Shown: piece by piece, positions 23,140-33,330 of the stretch
How positions within the stretch are numbered: the first letter of the stretch is position 1
Layout: each line of letters begins with the position of its first letter
Origin: Diphasiastrum complanatum
Taxonomy: Eukaryota; Streptophyta; Lycopodiopsida; Lycopodiales; Lycopodiaceae
Assembly (NCBI GenBank): GCA_029204225.1
Contig: CM055096.1
Coordinates: 74,745,521-74,809,520, forward strand
Direction of reading: 5' to 3'
Length of the DNA: 64,000 bases
Made by a program: the position numbers and the translations under genes
The notes under the pieces: generated by a model
What the model was told of the DNA's origin: nothing
What the model saw: only the letters and a program-made list of their open reading frames with translations
Databases searched by the model: none

Positions 23140-23700
23140 TGTCTGGGAGAAGAAAGAGATTTTTCACTTGGACTGTGTGGAGTCTCATAATCCCACATTA
23201 TCCAAAGTTATTGTTTTATATTGTAAATTTTTTTAATTTTTATACATGTAAATATGCTATAGTGTCTAAATTCATATAAAGGCCTATTTGCATCTTGTAA
23301 ATTCACTTTTAAGTTAAAACTCGCGACGTTTTGTGCGACGTTCTATAAAGACACATTAGCGAATCTCAACCGACATCTTAACGGTTGGTATACGTCATTC
23401 AGGCCAATGTTTGTTCCTATAAGGTTGACACTTCGTGCCATTGTACACACGCACAGATTCGAATATCAATAGAGAGAAGAGAGTCAGTTTCTATAAGCTT
23501 GAGCGTTCTTTCTCTCTGTCATCTCTTACAACATTACTTCTTATCAAATGAGCGAATACACTCTGAACAATCTGTAGCTGTTTGCGATACTTGTCTGTCT
23601 ACGTTACACATACTTTTCATTTTTTACTGAATTTCAGTTACTCTAATTTGGATTTTCAGGCATCACTAGAGAGCGACAATTCTAACTAATGTGTGTAGGG
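23140..23700 (+). repeat. Possible LTR-like sequence, unassigned
   Basis: The composition resembles an LTR: CATATAAAGGCC (TATA-like, about 23275), short direct repeats GCGACGTT at 23322 and 23337, and AATATCAATAGAGAGAAGAG (about 23462), which looks like the R/U5 region of a plant LTR. No second copy, primer site or target duplication is visible, so the limits and the call are tentative. Confidence 0.3.
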
Positions 23701-24279
23701 AATTAGCCAAACTATTAAGCACAACCATAAGCAGAACTTCTTTCAATTCTGAATGAGCTATGTGTTCAGATAATGAATTTGTCTGATGCTCTATTCTATT
23801 TGCTTCCTGTGATAAGAACTAATTCTCCGTGTTCGATTAAGAAGAATCATTAGCCAATTTGATTATGTTTGATGAATCTATCTGCTAGTTGCTGTCTGAT
23901 CTGATCTTATTGCTTACTGTTATCCTAAGAGCCTGGAAGATAAAATAACCTTTATAATCACAGACCTTGACCAAATCGTTTCACCATTGGTGTTTCTGGA
24001 TGCCAATTTATCCAAATATCTTTGAATAACCAGATATGTCGCTGTAGTATTCATTGTGAATATTACACATCACATTTCATTCACCATCTTACATACACTT
24101 ATCATACAAAAGAAGAGATTATTCTCTCTCTTGGGGAACGATCAAACCTTTTATACTACTTAATTCATTGATTTTGTGAAAATCTAAAACAACTAGGCCA
24201 CCACAGACTGCGTGCATCGAATCAGTATTGCAGGAAAAAAAGATTTTTGAAAATTGTCAAAATTATTGGATTATATTTT

Positions 24280-24359
24280 GAATGATCAAAGCTTGCTTCA
24301 GAAGATTCTTCATACAATCTAAAGCTAAATAGAATCTATCGAAGCAGCTTTGATCATTC
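24280..24359 (+). repeat. Fold-back hairpin, microRNA-precursor-like
   Basis: The left arm 24280-24309 (GAATGATCAAAGCTTGCTTC...) pairs with the right arm 24331-24359 (...GAAGCAGCTTTGATCATTC) with one bulge and a few mismatches, around a loop of about 21 bases. Arm length and loop size fit a small plant microRNA precursor or a tiny MITE. I do not recognise the arm as a known microRNA. Confidence 0.55.
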
Positions 24360-24464
24360 ATAGTGTCCTCCAATATCAGTTCAACACGCGAGAATAGCCT
24401 CTTTGGTTTACACATGCAATATATGCGTGTCAATTCGCTATTGGACGAAATAATGGCCGTTGTA

Positions 24465-24540
24465 ATTTTTTGAAATTATCATGATTGGATATTAGAAAAG
24501 GTTAGATATTCATAGCATAACCTTTTCAATTTCAAAAAAT
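24465..24540. repeat. Second short inverted repeat
   Basis: Outer arms ATTTTTTGAAATT (24465-24477) and AATTTCAAAAAAT (24528-24540), and inner arms AAAAGGTTA and TAACCTTTT, are separated by an asymmetric insert on the left. It is probably a small MITE remnant. Confidence 0.45.
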
Positions 24541-24996
24541 AATTGTAGATGTAACCATACTTTTCCATATTTACATTACCATGCATTTCCATCATTGCGG
24601 TCATCATTAGCCATATCGACTAATCATTTTGATGACCGATGGATATTTAATTGGATTTGATTGACAAGTCTCTGAATATCTCAAAGTAATGATCACTGTA
24701 ATTCAAGCCTCGGAATTCCAAACCACGACGTATGCAATCATTTCGGATTTGTACTATATATACAGATGGACAACGCTTAAATTTTGGTTGCTTAAAGTTC
24801 CTATTGTTCTCTACTTCCATGCGGTGTCGATTTAGCGCACCCGAAGTAACCTACCTGCTTTCCATTTTTACTCGTGCACGCCCATCCGCTCTCAGATATC
24901 GGTTTTGTTTCGGTTTAGGTATCGGTTCGACGCACTCGACCTGAATTCTGATCCTGAGTTCTCCTTGCTCGCGTGTTGATCCGATATTGGATAGTA

Positions 24997-25390
24997 ATGG
25001 CACAGACTAAGCAAATAGCACGAATTCACCCTGGTGGAATTCCAATCACAGGAGGAGGTTAGGGAAATCCTCCACCATTGCCTCGTCCACCACCACTTCC
25101 TCCTAGGCCAAGGAGCAGATGAAGAGACCCTCCCTGGCTGAAGGATATTCGAAAGCTACAGAAGACCAATAATCTTCTGATTTCGAAAGCTCACATACAG
25201 AGATCCATTAGACAGGTTACAAGGAGTCTATCTATAGATGTGAGAGAGACTACAACGGCAATTGAAGCGCTGCACATTGCATATGAGCATTTTCAAGTTA
25301 AATTTTTTTCAGATAGTGTTGTTGTAGCTGTCCATGCCAAAAGGGTGACCATCATGCCGCAGGATTTCAACGTTGTGTTCAGGCTATGAG
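24997..25390 (+). pseudogene. Histone H3-like domain, decayed, intronless
   Basis: Translation from ATG 24997 gives MAQTKQIARIHPGG, matching the H3 tail start (K4, Q5, A7, R8 and G12-G13 kept; K9 changed). After two stops in the tail (TAG 25060, TGA 25120) comes the whole histone fold: WLKDIRKLQKTNNLLI, then AIEALHIAYEHF and FFSDS...VHAKRVTIMPQDF. It ends at TGA 25387. The tail length up to the aN helix is within one residue of canonical H3. FSDS and DF recall plant CENH3, but loop 1 has the shorter canonical length, so I call it an H3 variant rather than CENH3. Both TGA stops could be former CGA arginine codons. It is intronless and too damaged to yield a nucleosomal histone as it stands. 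Confidence 0.85.
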
Positions 25391-26130
25391 ACACATATGA
25401 AAAATTTGGTGAGTACTTCAGACCAACTCCGTCCTCTCCTCCAAAACAAGATATAGAGAAAAAAAAAAACAAAAGCAACCTCAACCATCTCGGCTTGTTT
25501 TTCGAGTACAGAGCGAGAGTTTTTCAAGGAAGAGGAGGTCTCATGAACCTCCTAATAAAGCGAGAGATTTTTCAAAGTCTTCTTCTCTGCATGAGATTCT
25601 AACTGCTCGACAATCTCCTCCTAAGTGTCCTTCTCCTCCTCCTAGATCTCAATCTCCATCTTCTCCTCCTAAATCTTCCTCTCCTAATAAAGCTCCTCCT
25701 CCATCAAAATCTCAGTCTCCTCCTACCCTCATAAATATTAGTTTTTCCCCCTCCAGTTTCAGGAAAAGATTTAGATGATTTTGTAGATTTAAAGGTCGAA
25801 TTAATTTTGAATGACAATTATTTGAGTGGCTTATCTGTATTAATTCCTTCACCTCCTACACTTGCTTTTGTAAATACTCCTAAAAATGTACAGTATGACC
25901 AATTTTTAAATACATATCTTAAAGCTCTAGGTCCTCTATACAGTTTTAAGATGTCGAAGACCAATGCTGATCTTTCCCTTTCTAAAATAGATACAGGTGA
26001 GTTGGAAAATAAGGATAAAATACTAGGCGACAATGTAGGAGGGGGGCAATTCAGTACTGGATGGAGTTTTCTAGACCCCACTGTTTATAGATATAATATT
26101 GTTTCTGCTTCAATTCATGGCTGCTTTTGA
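25391..26130 (+). pseudogene. Ser/Pro-rich extension, probably once fused to the H3-like domain
   Basis: After the TGA at 25387 the H3 frame stays open (DTYEKFGEYFRPTPSSPPKQDIEKKK) to an A-run at 25459-25469. One base of slippage leads to a frame rich in SPP and PPP (SFSRKRRSHEPPNKARDF, then QSPPKCPSPPPRSQSPSSPP). A second slip at a T/C run near 25747 returns to the original H3 frame (GKDLDDFVDLKVELILNDNY ... ASIHGCF) and the stop at 26130. The two compensating homopolymer slips suggest one ancestral frame of about 378 codons. I do not recognise the C-terminal part. It could instead be an unrelated adjacent frame. Confidence 0.5.
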
Positions 26131-28315
26131 TTTCTCTGATTTCAAAAGTTTACATGATAATATGCTCCAATACGTCAGACTAGGGACTCCAATTCTCATG
26201 CTCCCATACATAACAAAGTAACTGTATTTCTATCAGATTTTATTAAGTTGAATGTTTTATATGAATTTTGATTTCACATTCATTCCCATAAATTTATTGT
26301 TTTCTGATTGCAGTGATCGTTGAAACTTATATGTGTTGTACTTATATGTTAATGATGAGGGCGCTTGTAATCCAATTTGTTTAAAGATGAATTCTATTAC
26401 ACACACACAAAAAATGCCAGGAGCCATATCCAGAAAATACTAGAACTCTTTCCAGTACCACATGCAATAGCATATACGAAGCTGAAAATGGTTGATGTAG
26501 AGGTAAAAATTTATCAATATTGGTTTGACGTGCCCTTGTAGTTATTGCTTGGTTTCTTTTCATATCGTGTGCGCTGATCCGATATTCAGACAATATTTTT
26601 TAAATATCGGTTCGACGCGTGCTTGTGCAATGTCAAATTCTTTTTCAATTGGCTTGCACTACAAATGAACTTTTTAATCTAGAAGAGGTAATCTATTCCT
26701 GATAATTCATAATAATTAATCTTCGATTAATAATATTTCATTGTGTTTTTGTTTTTTTTTTTTTCATGATCACATTCCTAATAACTAATCTTTGATTAAT
26801 AACATTTAACTGTGTTTTTGTTTTTTTCAATTTAAATGTCCGAAGGTCTCCCCAATGGAGATAATGCACTTCAGGCAGGAGGCTATGCATAAAACTTGTG
26901 ATCGAAAATTCATATTCGGTTGCAGTGGCAAAGTGTTCTCCGCCCAAGCTACTTCCAACTGGAAAAATAGATTCAGAGATCATATATTAGCATGACTCAC
27001 AACTTGAGGAATGATTCTCAAGTTGATATTGATAAAAAGTTGGTCTCCCTTTATGTGGATGAGACACATGTACAGAAATTTTTTATAGAAATATATTTAC
27101 AGTTTTCTATGGTTGTTCTTACATATTTGTTTTCATGTTATTAATTCAGGTTATTGTTGATTCATCTTCAATTACTATGGTGTTCTTACATGTTTTTTTT
27201 TTCATAGCCTTGGTCTGCCTTGTCTTTACCATGGTTTTTCTGGATAAGTTTAGAAGGTGATCTTAGTGAACCTTTGCCACAACCAATCCAAACATGCGAT
27301 ATATGTTCACACAGATTTGTTATGTTAAAGCTTCACTGAGATCATCTTCTAAACAAGGACAAGCGTCGATTCGATATCTGATTGTAGCGGTCACTGGAGT
27401 TCAAGTGTCCGAAGACCTCTCCAATGGAAATAATGCATTTCCTGCAGGAGACAATGAATCTTGTTATTGAAAACTCATATTATCGTTGCAATTACATTGT
27501 GTTCTACACCATGGAAATGGAGATCATAGAAATAAAAGAGCCTCATAGAAAAAGTGGTTCATATATTTTCAAAAATGATGTATACAAAAAAATGTATTAC
27601 ATAATACAAAATTCCATTGTTCATAATCTATGGATCTTCAATTTTAATGGATGTTCCAATGTCTTTGCATTTTATATGCTCTTCCTGCCTTACTCTTACC
27701 TGCACAAGAGACATTGTTTTAGGTAATATATTTTTTGATACTGATTCACTTAGAATAAAAAAAGAAAGAATATTTTCATATGACATAACGTACCTTTACA
27801 CCATTCAATCGAAATTGATAGTACTTCGGTAGATCGGATTGCAACATGTCTAGTTCTGATCGAATGTGATTGAGACACCAATCTTCCTTGACCTCAACCA
27901 TTGCAAGAATGTTGTCATTTTTTTTCACTGTTATTTGAAGTTGTTCTTGAGGATTTATTCCAAAATTCTTTGATCCAGTGCTACATTTTAATATACTCTG
28001 AATATCAATAAATAGTCTACATCAAAAAAATTCTTAAAATGCTGCATAAAGAGAAATTAATTCCTCACTCAAAAAATCTAGTAGAGGATATGGCTCTAAT
28101 CTACCAACTAAATCATTTTTATTAGGAAAAATAGCTGTGATCATAAAAGAAAACTCCTGACTCTAAAAGTTATTTTGGAGAACGACCTTTATATTGTAAA
28201 ATATCGATATTTGAATGTATGACATCGATTATTTCTACAATCGATTGAACTGTTTGTCATTCAATGAAATATGATGGATTCAAATACGCAAAACCGACAA
28301 AAATATCACAAGAAA
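26131..28315. other. AT-rich sequence with diverged internal duplications
   Basis: No gene is recognised. A segment of about 90 bases at 26838-26925 (TGTCCGAAGGTCTCCCCAAT...) recurs, diverged, at 27404-27495. A 47-base AT-rich unit at about 26697 recurs at 26778. A 9-base stem (CCGATATT ... AAATATCGG) lies at 26579-26610. Short open frames such as 27424-27726 include the duplicated piece but resemble nothing I know. Confidence 0.4.
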
Positions 28316-28564
28316 AATTTAATTTAAAGAAATTTTCTAGATCAAGTCCCTGTCAAATTTTGGGTCAAATCTAATACAGTCTGAATTTGATTCTGAGAAT
28401 TTTACATTTTTGAGAAGTATCGATCGGTTAATTTTAGGAATTTTTTTCACGTTATAGGAATCTAATTCTTGTCAAGTGGAAGAGATCTAGCAGATTTGAT
28501 CCAAAATACTTTCGATTGAAAATCTAGATCCAATCTCATTGTCTGTTTGATTTAATCTGTAAAG

Positions 28565-29976
28565 ATGGCTGCCCCTAGAAGTGCTCCTCAAGAATTTAAT
28601 CCAACCATTACTAGGAGAGCACCCCGTTTGGATCTACCAAATACAATGGATTAACAGATCCAGTTAGATTTCTTAAGATCTATTCTGAATTTGTACTATC
28701 ATCAAGATGAAACTGAACGTACTGATTGGGAGACTGTTAAACGAGCCCTTATCACACGGCTCAAACCTCGGAAGTTTATGGAAGAACCTTTTCTACTTTT
28801 AAGAAAAATTAAAATGGGAAAGCGGGAAATGGTTCGAGATTACATTGAACGGGTAAAACGCCTCAGATCTGAGTGCAAACCTGAGCTGATTAACGAAAAT
28901 GCCATGATTATGTGGTTTTTGTCAGGATTACCTAAAAGGATCAGACATGAGCTGAAATGCCATAATGAGTACGCAATCTTGCAAAATGCTATGGATGATG
29001 CAATTCGGGAGGAGGATGAAGATTCAGATAATGAGCTGAATATCAGTATGTTGCCTTATACAATAGTGCAGACCACTACGACATCCACCACTATTGCATC
29101 AACAAATGTCAACGCTACTGCAGAAATGATGCTCAATGAGTGCGAGAAACTCGGGAAGATCCAGTAGAAACAAATGGAAAAGTTGCAGTCACAATTTGAT
29201 GCATTGGAAGATTTCCATGGACAAGCAAACAAGGAACCTGAGAAGTTTGTAAAGACTTTTCCTCCTAGGGAAAATGTCTGGTATTCTATTTGTACAGAAA
29301 ATCACATAGTGAATGAGTGTCCTCGATTGAAAAAACGAATGGAAATCAGTATATGCAATTTGTGTAATTCGTCTGATCATGAGACTACTTTTTGCAACTT
29401 CAATCCTCGGATAATTCATCAACAATATGTCCAGATGGAATATTGAAAACCACATTATGGAGGAAATCCGGCAGCTAAACCTCATCAATCTGCTCTTGGA
29501 TACCCGGAACGGTTAGCCTTACCTGCCCCTCCAAAGCACCTCGCTCCTCTTGCCAATTTGATGGAACCAGAACCTTAGAAAAGTGCCGAGCAATGGAACT
29601 ATGGTAATGATCAAGAAGGTGGATCTTCAGAACAATATACTATTTATGTTGTCGTGCAACAACAAGCATCTAGAAACTGTACCAGAGCACCACTTGGATG
29701 TTTTGCATGTGGAGAAAATCACAAAGTTGCAGAATGTCCAAATAAAGAAAAATTTGTACCATTCTGTCGTGACTGTGGTTATGGGCATTGCTATAAGGAA
29801 TGTCCAGCAAGACCAAAGCCACCACCGGCTACAGCTCTTGTAAATTTGATAACAGTCAAGCAAAGACCGGTAGCTCAGAATAAACCAAGTGTACCCTTGA
29901 TGGTGATCACCATAGCACAGAAGTAGAAAGAACCGGTAGCAGATCCAGTACCTGCTGATTCTATACTTGATGCGAA
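28565..29976 (+). pseudogene. Gypsy copy 2 gag
   Basis: ATG 28565 opens MAAPRSAPQEFNPTITRRAP, with a frameshift and a deletion of about 100 bases near 28640-28690 relative to copy 1. The open stretch 28691-29167 holds the capsid core (RVKRLRSECKPELINENAMI, FLSGLPKRIRHELK). After a TAG at 29167, 29174-29446 carries two knuckle-like segments (CSICTENHIVNECP; CNLCNSSDHETTFCNF), and 29654-29926 carries CFACGENHKVAECP and CRDCGYGHCYKECPARP. Knuckle cysteines are better kept here than in copy 1. Gag ends abruptly at about 29976 in ADSI, where integrase sequence takes over. Confidence 0.85.
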
Positions 29977-30710
29977 ATCTATGGCCAAGTTTTTTCTATG
30001 AAAATATTACTATCAGATTTGGATGTCCGATCGAGATTGTCAGTGACCGGGGTACACACTTTGTTAATCAAACGATAAAGTGTTTACTGGAAGATTTTTT
30101 TTGTTATACACAGATTTAGTACTCATTATTATCCCAAAGGGAATGGCCAAGCTGAATCTTCCAATAAGATTCTCTGCACTATTATGACGAAAACAGTTGA
30201 AGCGAGTCGATTTGATTGGGAACATAAACTACATGTAGCATTATGGGCATTCAGAACCGCTTACAAAAGTAGTACAAATCAGACACCCTTTCAACTAGTT
30301 TATGGTCAAGATGCATGCCGATTGAATTTATAATACTATCTTTACGCATATCAGCAACAAAGCGGTTAAATGATGATAAGTCTTTACAACTACGTCATGA
30401 AGCGCAAATTGTATGAAACAAGATTGATGGCAGTTCATGTGTTAGCAGCAGAGAAAGCCCATTATAAGACGTGGCACAATCGTCGTTTAAAGGATATGAA
30501 AGAAGGAGATCTAATACCGATGTATAAAACCAAGCTGATCAAGGGAAAATTGAAATTTACCGATGAAGGCCCGTATAGAGTGAAGGAAATCTTGAACTAT
30601 GGAGCAGTGATTCTTGACACTTAGATGGAAAATGTTTTGATACTCCCATGAATGACAACCGATTACGCAAGTTTTGGCAGCCTGCTCCGCCAGTTCAGCA
30701 AGCATGATCC
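29970..30710 (+). pseudogene. Gypsy copy 2 integrase C-terminal part
   Basis: It begins mid-core at the equivalent of DAKSTTKFLYENI and reads FGCPIEIVSDRGTHFVNQ (the standard SDRGTHF, unlike copy 1), then a broken stretch with the catalytic-Glu region and RLMAVHVLAAEKAHYKTWHN (30427) to MYKTKLIKGKLKFTDEGPYRVKEI (30600). Frameshifts occur near 30100 and 30330, and a stop at 30624. Confidence 0.82.
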
Positions 30711-31300
30711 AAATGATTTTTATTTTTATTTGTTTTTCAATTTTTTTTTGTTTTCACTACTTAATTGTTAACTCCTTTTGAAAAAGACAATAAAAAAAAT
30801 GAGAGAGAAGAAAAATGAAGAAAAATGAGGAAAGACTAACGAGCAAAAGTCAAAAATGTCATCAGATCAGAAAGTAGCCAGATCTTTATGGAAAAATGAC
30901 TTGGGAAATTACTTTTTTTGATCATTTTTTACACAAACTGTGTTAGAATTGTTCGTCGAGTTAAGCAAGATCCACCTCAGATATACCCATGCTGAGTTGG
31001 ACGAACGTTTTTTTCACCAGTTACTATCTGTTTCTGAGTTAGGCAAATAATCAGCAATATGCCATTTTGGAAACCTTTGCCGAGCACCTTACTCTCCTCA
31101 GAAACCTTCGTCGACATGCTACATGGACTTAAATGGCAAAATAAGGTTGGCTATAGGTTCAGATCTTGAAAGTTACATTTATGACAGTACTTGGGGGCAA
31201 GGGATCCTCTTGGGCGAAGATTCATCCTTCGTCAGACCTTGAAAACATTCGTCGGATGGGTTCAAAACCTCAAAAACCTTCACCGAGATTTTTACAGCCT
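30711..31300 (+). other. Gypsy copy 2 spacer
   Basis: Noncoding spacer equivalent to 15801-16440. It contains AACCTTCG and variants at about 31102, 31216 (GGCGAAGA), 31229 (inverse), 31246 and 31279, and a T-rich and then purine-rich run at 30715-30840. Confidence 0.6.
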
Positions 31301-31898
31301 ATTTTCATGGTACTGAGCAAGCCTGCAAAGTTTTGTTCAGAACTGATCAACCGAACTAGTATTTTGTGTAATGGACCCTCCAAATTCACCTATAAATTGG
31401 CTGAATTTGATTCATTCCTCACTTGTGCTAGTGAAGCTCTTGCCAATTTTTCCAGTGACCAAAGCCTTCAAAACTTTCTATACTATTTTTTGATATACAC
31501 TCTTCCGATCCGATAGTGAGGCAATTGGCGCTCTTTGCAAAAGATTTGACTCTATTGGCATCCGTGGCAACACGATGGGATGATTGTCTTTCTCCTTTGG
31601 CATTCGATCCGAATAAGCCAATGGCGTCAGAGAGCATTACAAATCAGTTGCAGTTGGCCAGATTGTATTTCCGTGCGACAATGATGGGCAGCTTCTGGGA
31701 ATCTTGATTCACAGCCTGGACAACTTCAAAATGGATTGCCGGAGCGCACCATTGTTTTTGCTGTACAATTTAGATTTCAACACTGCCCGACTCGATTTTA
31801 TGGAGAACGTGCAGTATAATTTAATAAAGATTCGATGTGAAGCAAATAAAAGCCCACAGTAACTACATCTCGTAGGTGTCGTGAGACCACCACCAATT
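31301..31898 (+). pseudogene. Gypsy copy 2 extra frame, internally deleted
   Basis: 31320-31470 encodes FCSELINRTSILCNGPSKFT and TYKLAEFDSFLTCASEALANF, as in copy 1 at 15796-15640. At about 31480-31500 it jumps to the distal end (RQLALFAKDLTLL...LAFDPNKPM...RLYFRA), equivalent to 2330-2100 of copy 1. About 2.5 kb of the frame is therefore missing. Presence in both copies shows that the extra frame is a family trait and not a chance insertion. Confidence 0.7.
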
Positions 31899-31912
31899 TT
31901 GGTGGGGGATAC
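31899..31912 (+). other. Gypsy copy 2 polypurine tract
   Basis: TTGGTGGGGGATAC immediately before the LTR start. Confidence 0.8.
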
Positions 31913-32659
31913 TGTTGGAGGGTTTGTAGATCCCAAGGCAATCCTAACCCTAGTTAATAAGTAAGAGGGATTTGGCACCCTGCGTGTGTAAGTCCAACCC
32001 GATCATCACATAGAGATTTGATTGATTAGAAAGTTAATAAAAGAACTTCATGCCTTTTTGCGGGACTTTTAATGTCGTAGGGCCTAAATGTCAAGTTAGT
32101 GAATAAAGTTGGGTTTCCCTACAATTTGGATGATTCTCACTCTTTTTTAAATTTGAATAGTTAGGGAGACAGAATTGGACCAACATGATTCAGAGGCCAG
32201 GGTCCTCCTCTCTATTATAAAAAAAGACCAATTGAGTTTCTCATACATGTACATATCTTCATTTCAATAAAGCAGATTGGTTCTCTTGTGAAATAGATTT
32301 ATGAATGTCCTTGCTCTCTATCACTTTTCCTCCATCTCTCATGCTTTTATTGTGTTTGCTAGTTATTGGATCTGATTGTTATTAGAGATTGCATGTTTTT
32401 ATACTTTTTATGAGGGAGAAAGGGAGAGAGAGAAAGAGTAAGCTATCTTCATTGTGGATCTAGTGTTAATGGATGTAGTGTTAATGCTTAGGGTTAGTGG
32501 ATGGTAGAGTTAGATGTGAATCTTCCATTCATGCTGAAATATGAACTATGCTATCGCTCTCATGGGAACGAATCTACGCGTGGCAACTAACTTTATCTCC
32601 TTGATGCTAGATTGACTAGATCTTGGGTTGAGGATAGGCAAGGAAAGAAACCCACTACA
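31913..32659 (+). repeat. Gypsy copy 2 3' LTR
   Basis: A complete LTR of about 747 bases from TGTTGGAGGG to ...CCCACTACA. It shows a telomere-like CCTAACCCTAG near the start, a TATA box (TATTATAAAAAAAG, about 32213) and CAATAAAG (about 32263) as likely poly(A) signal. It matches 59455-60197 over its whole length. Confidence 0.92.
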
Positions 32660-33330
32660 TCAGCCTAGAGAAAGTCTCGAGGAAGTTCGGAGCAAAATAT
32701 GATTCCATTCAAGCAGACCTAACCCAGAGGAATGAAGAGCTAGAAGATGTCAAGGCTAAGCTGAAGCTAAAAAGTAAAGAGCTTGAAGCAACTCAAGTGG
32801 AGCTAATAAAGAAAGATACATCTTTTGAAGAAGCGAAAGGTAGGCATGATGCTACGCTGGAGGCACTTGAAGCAGTTCAAGAGCAGTCTAATGCTTTTGA
32901 AAATGAAAATATATTGCTCAAGCAACAGATCCAGACCCTGCGGTCTTCTTTGCAGGAGGAAAGACATGCACGAGCCACTTTGCGGAGTAGTAGCAAGGAG
33001 CTGAGTGACAAACTTAGCCACGTAATTGCCGACAAGGAGAGTGCCGAAGCAAATTGAAATCAGCTCTAGGACTCTGTTGCCCAGCTGTAGAACTGCAGAC
33101 ATGCTGAGAAAAGACAACCATATTTATAAGAAACAAGCCGAAGAGGCAATTCTGTGGCGAATAAGCACCGAAGTAACATTGGGAGCCTGTGTATCTCATG
33201 GGAGATACAGAATCGACCCAACAGCTTGGAAGGGCGTACAAGAAAGAATTATCCAGACCTTCCAGCTGCAATACTTGCAACCCCAAATGGCTGCATACGA
33301 GAAATTGAAGGAAGAACTATCATGATGGTT
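32660..33330 (+). pseudogene. Coiled-coil protein fragment next to the gypsy LTR
   Basis: Starting right after the LTR, heptad-rich sequence reads in one frame from about 32700 (QADLTQRNEELEDVKAKLKL ... EATQVELIKKDTSFEEAKGR) to a stop at 33057. A second frame (33026-33325) continues with NHIYKKQAEEAILWRIS and WKGVQERIIQTFQLQYLQPQ. It is a long coiled coil without a known domain. It resembles in style the coiled-coil part of the gypsy extra frame (3480-3220), so it may be a piece of another gypsy copy. Confidence 0.5.

Larger units (their letters stand above)
23701..24996. other. AT-rich intergenic sequence
   Basis: No gene is seen. It contains two fold-back hairpins listed separately, a TATATATA run at about 24755 and the motif TATCGGTTCGACGC at about 24918. 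The TATA run and the stretch to 24996 could be the promoter and 5' leader of the H3-like frame. Confidence 0.5.
28320..32659 (+). mobile_element. Ty3/gypsy copy 2, internal deletion derivative
   Basis: Leader, gag, a truncated integrase, AACCTTCG-type spacer, a shortened extra frame, purine tract and 3' LTR run in order on the plus strand. Gag, integrase, spacer and extra frame all match gypsy copy 1. Protease, RT, RNase H and the integrase N-terminus are absent, as is most of the extra frame. No 5' LTR is seen: homology with copy 1 fades upstream of about 28320. Stops and frameshifts are scattered through the remainder. Confidence 0.85.

Noticed and set aside
24997..25390. Calling the H3-like frame CENH3 outright
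   Set aside because: Loop 1 has canonical length and the tail is H3-like; only a few positions favour CENH3.
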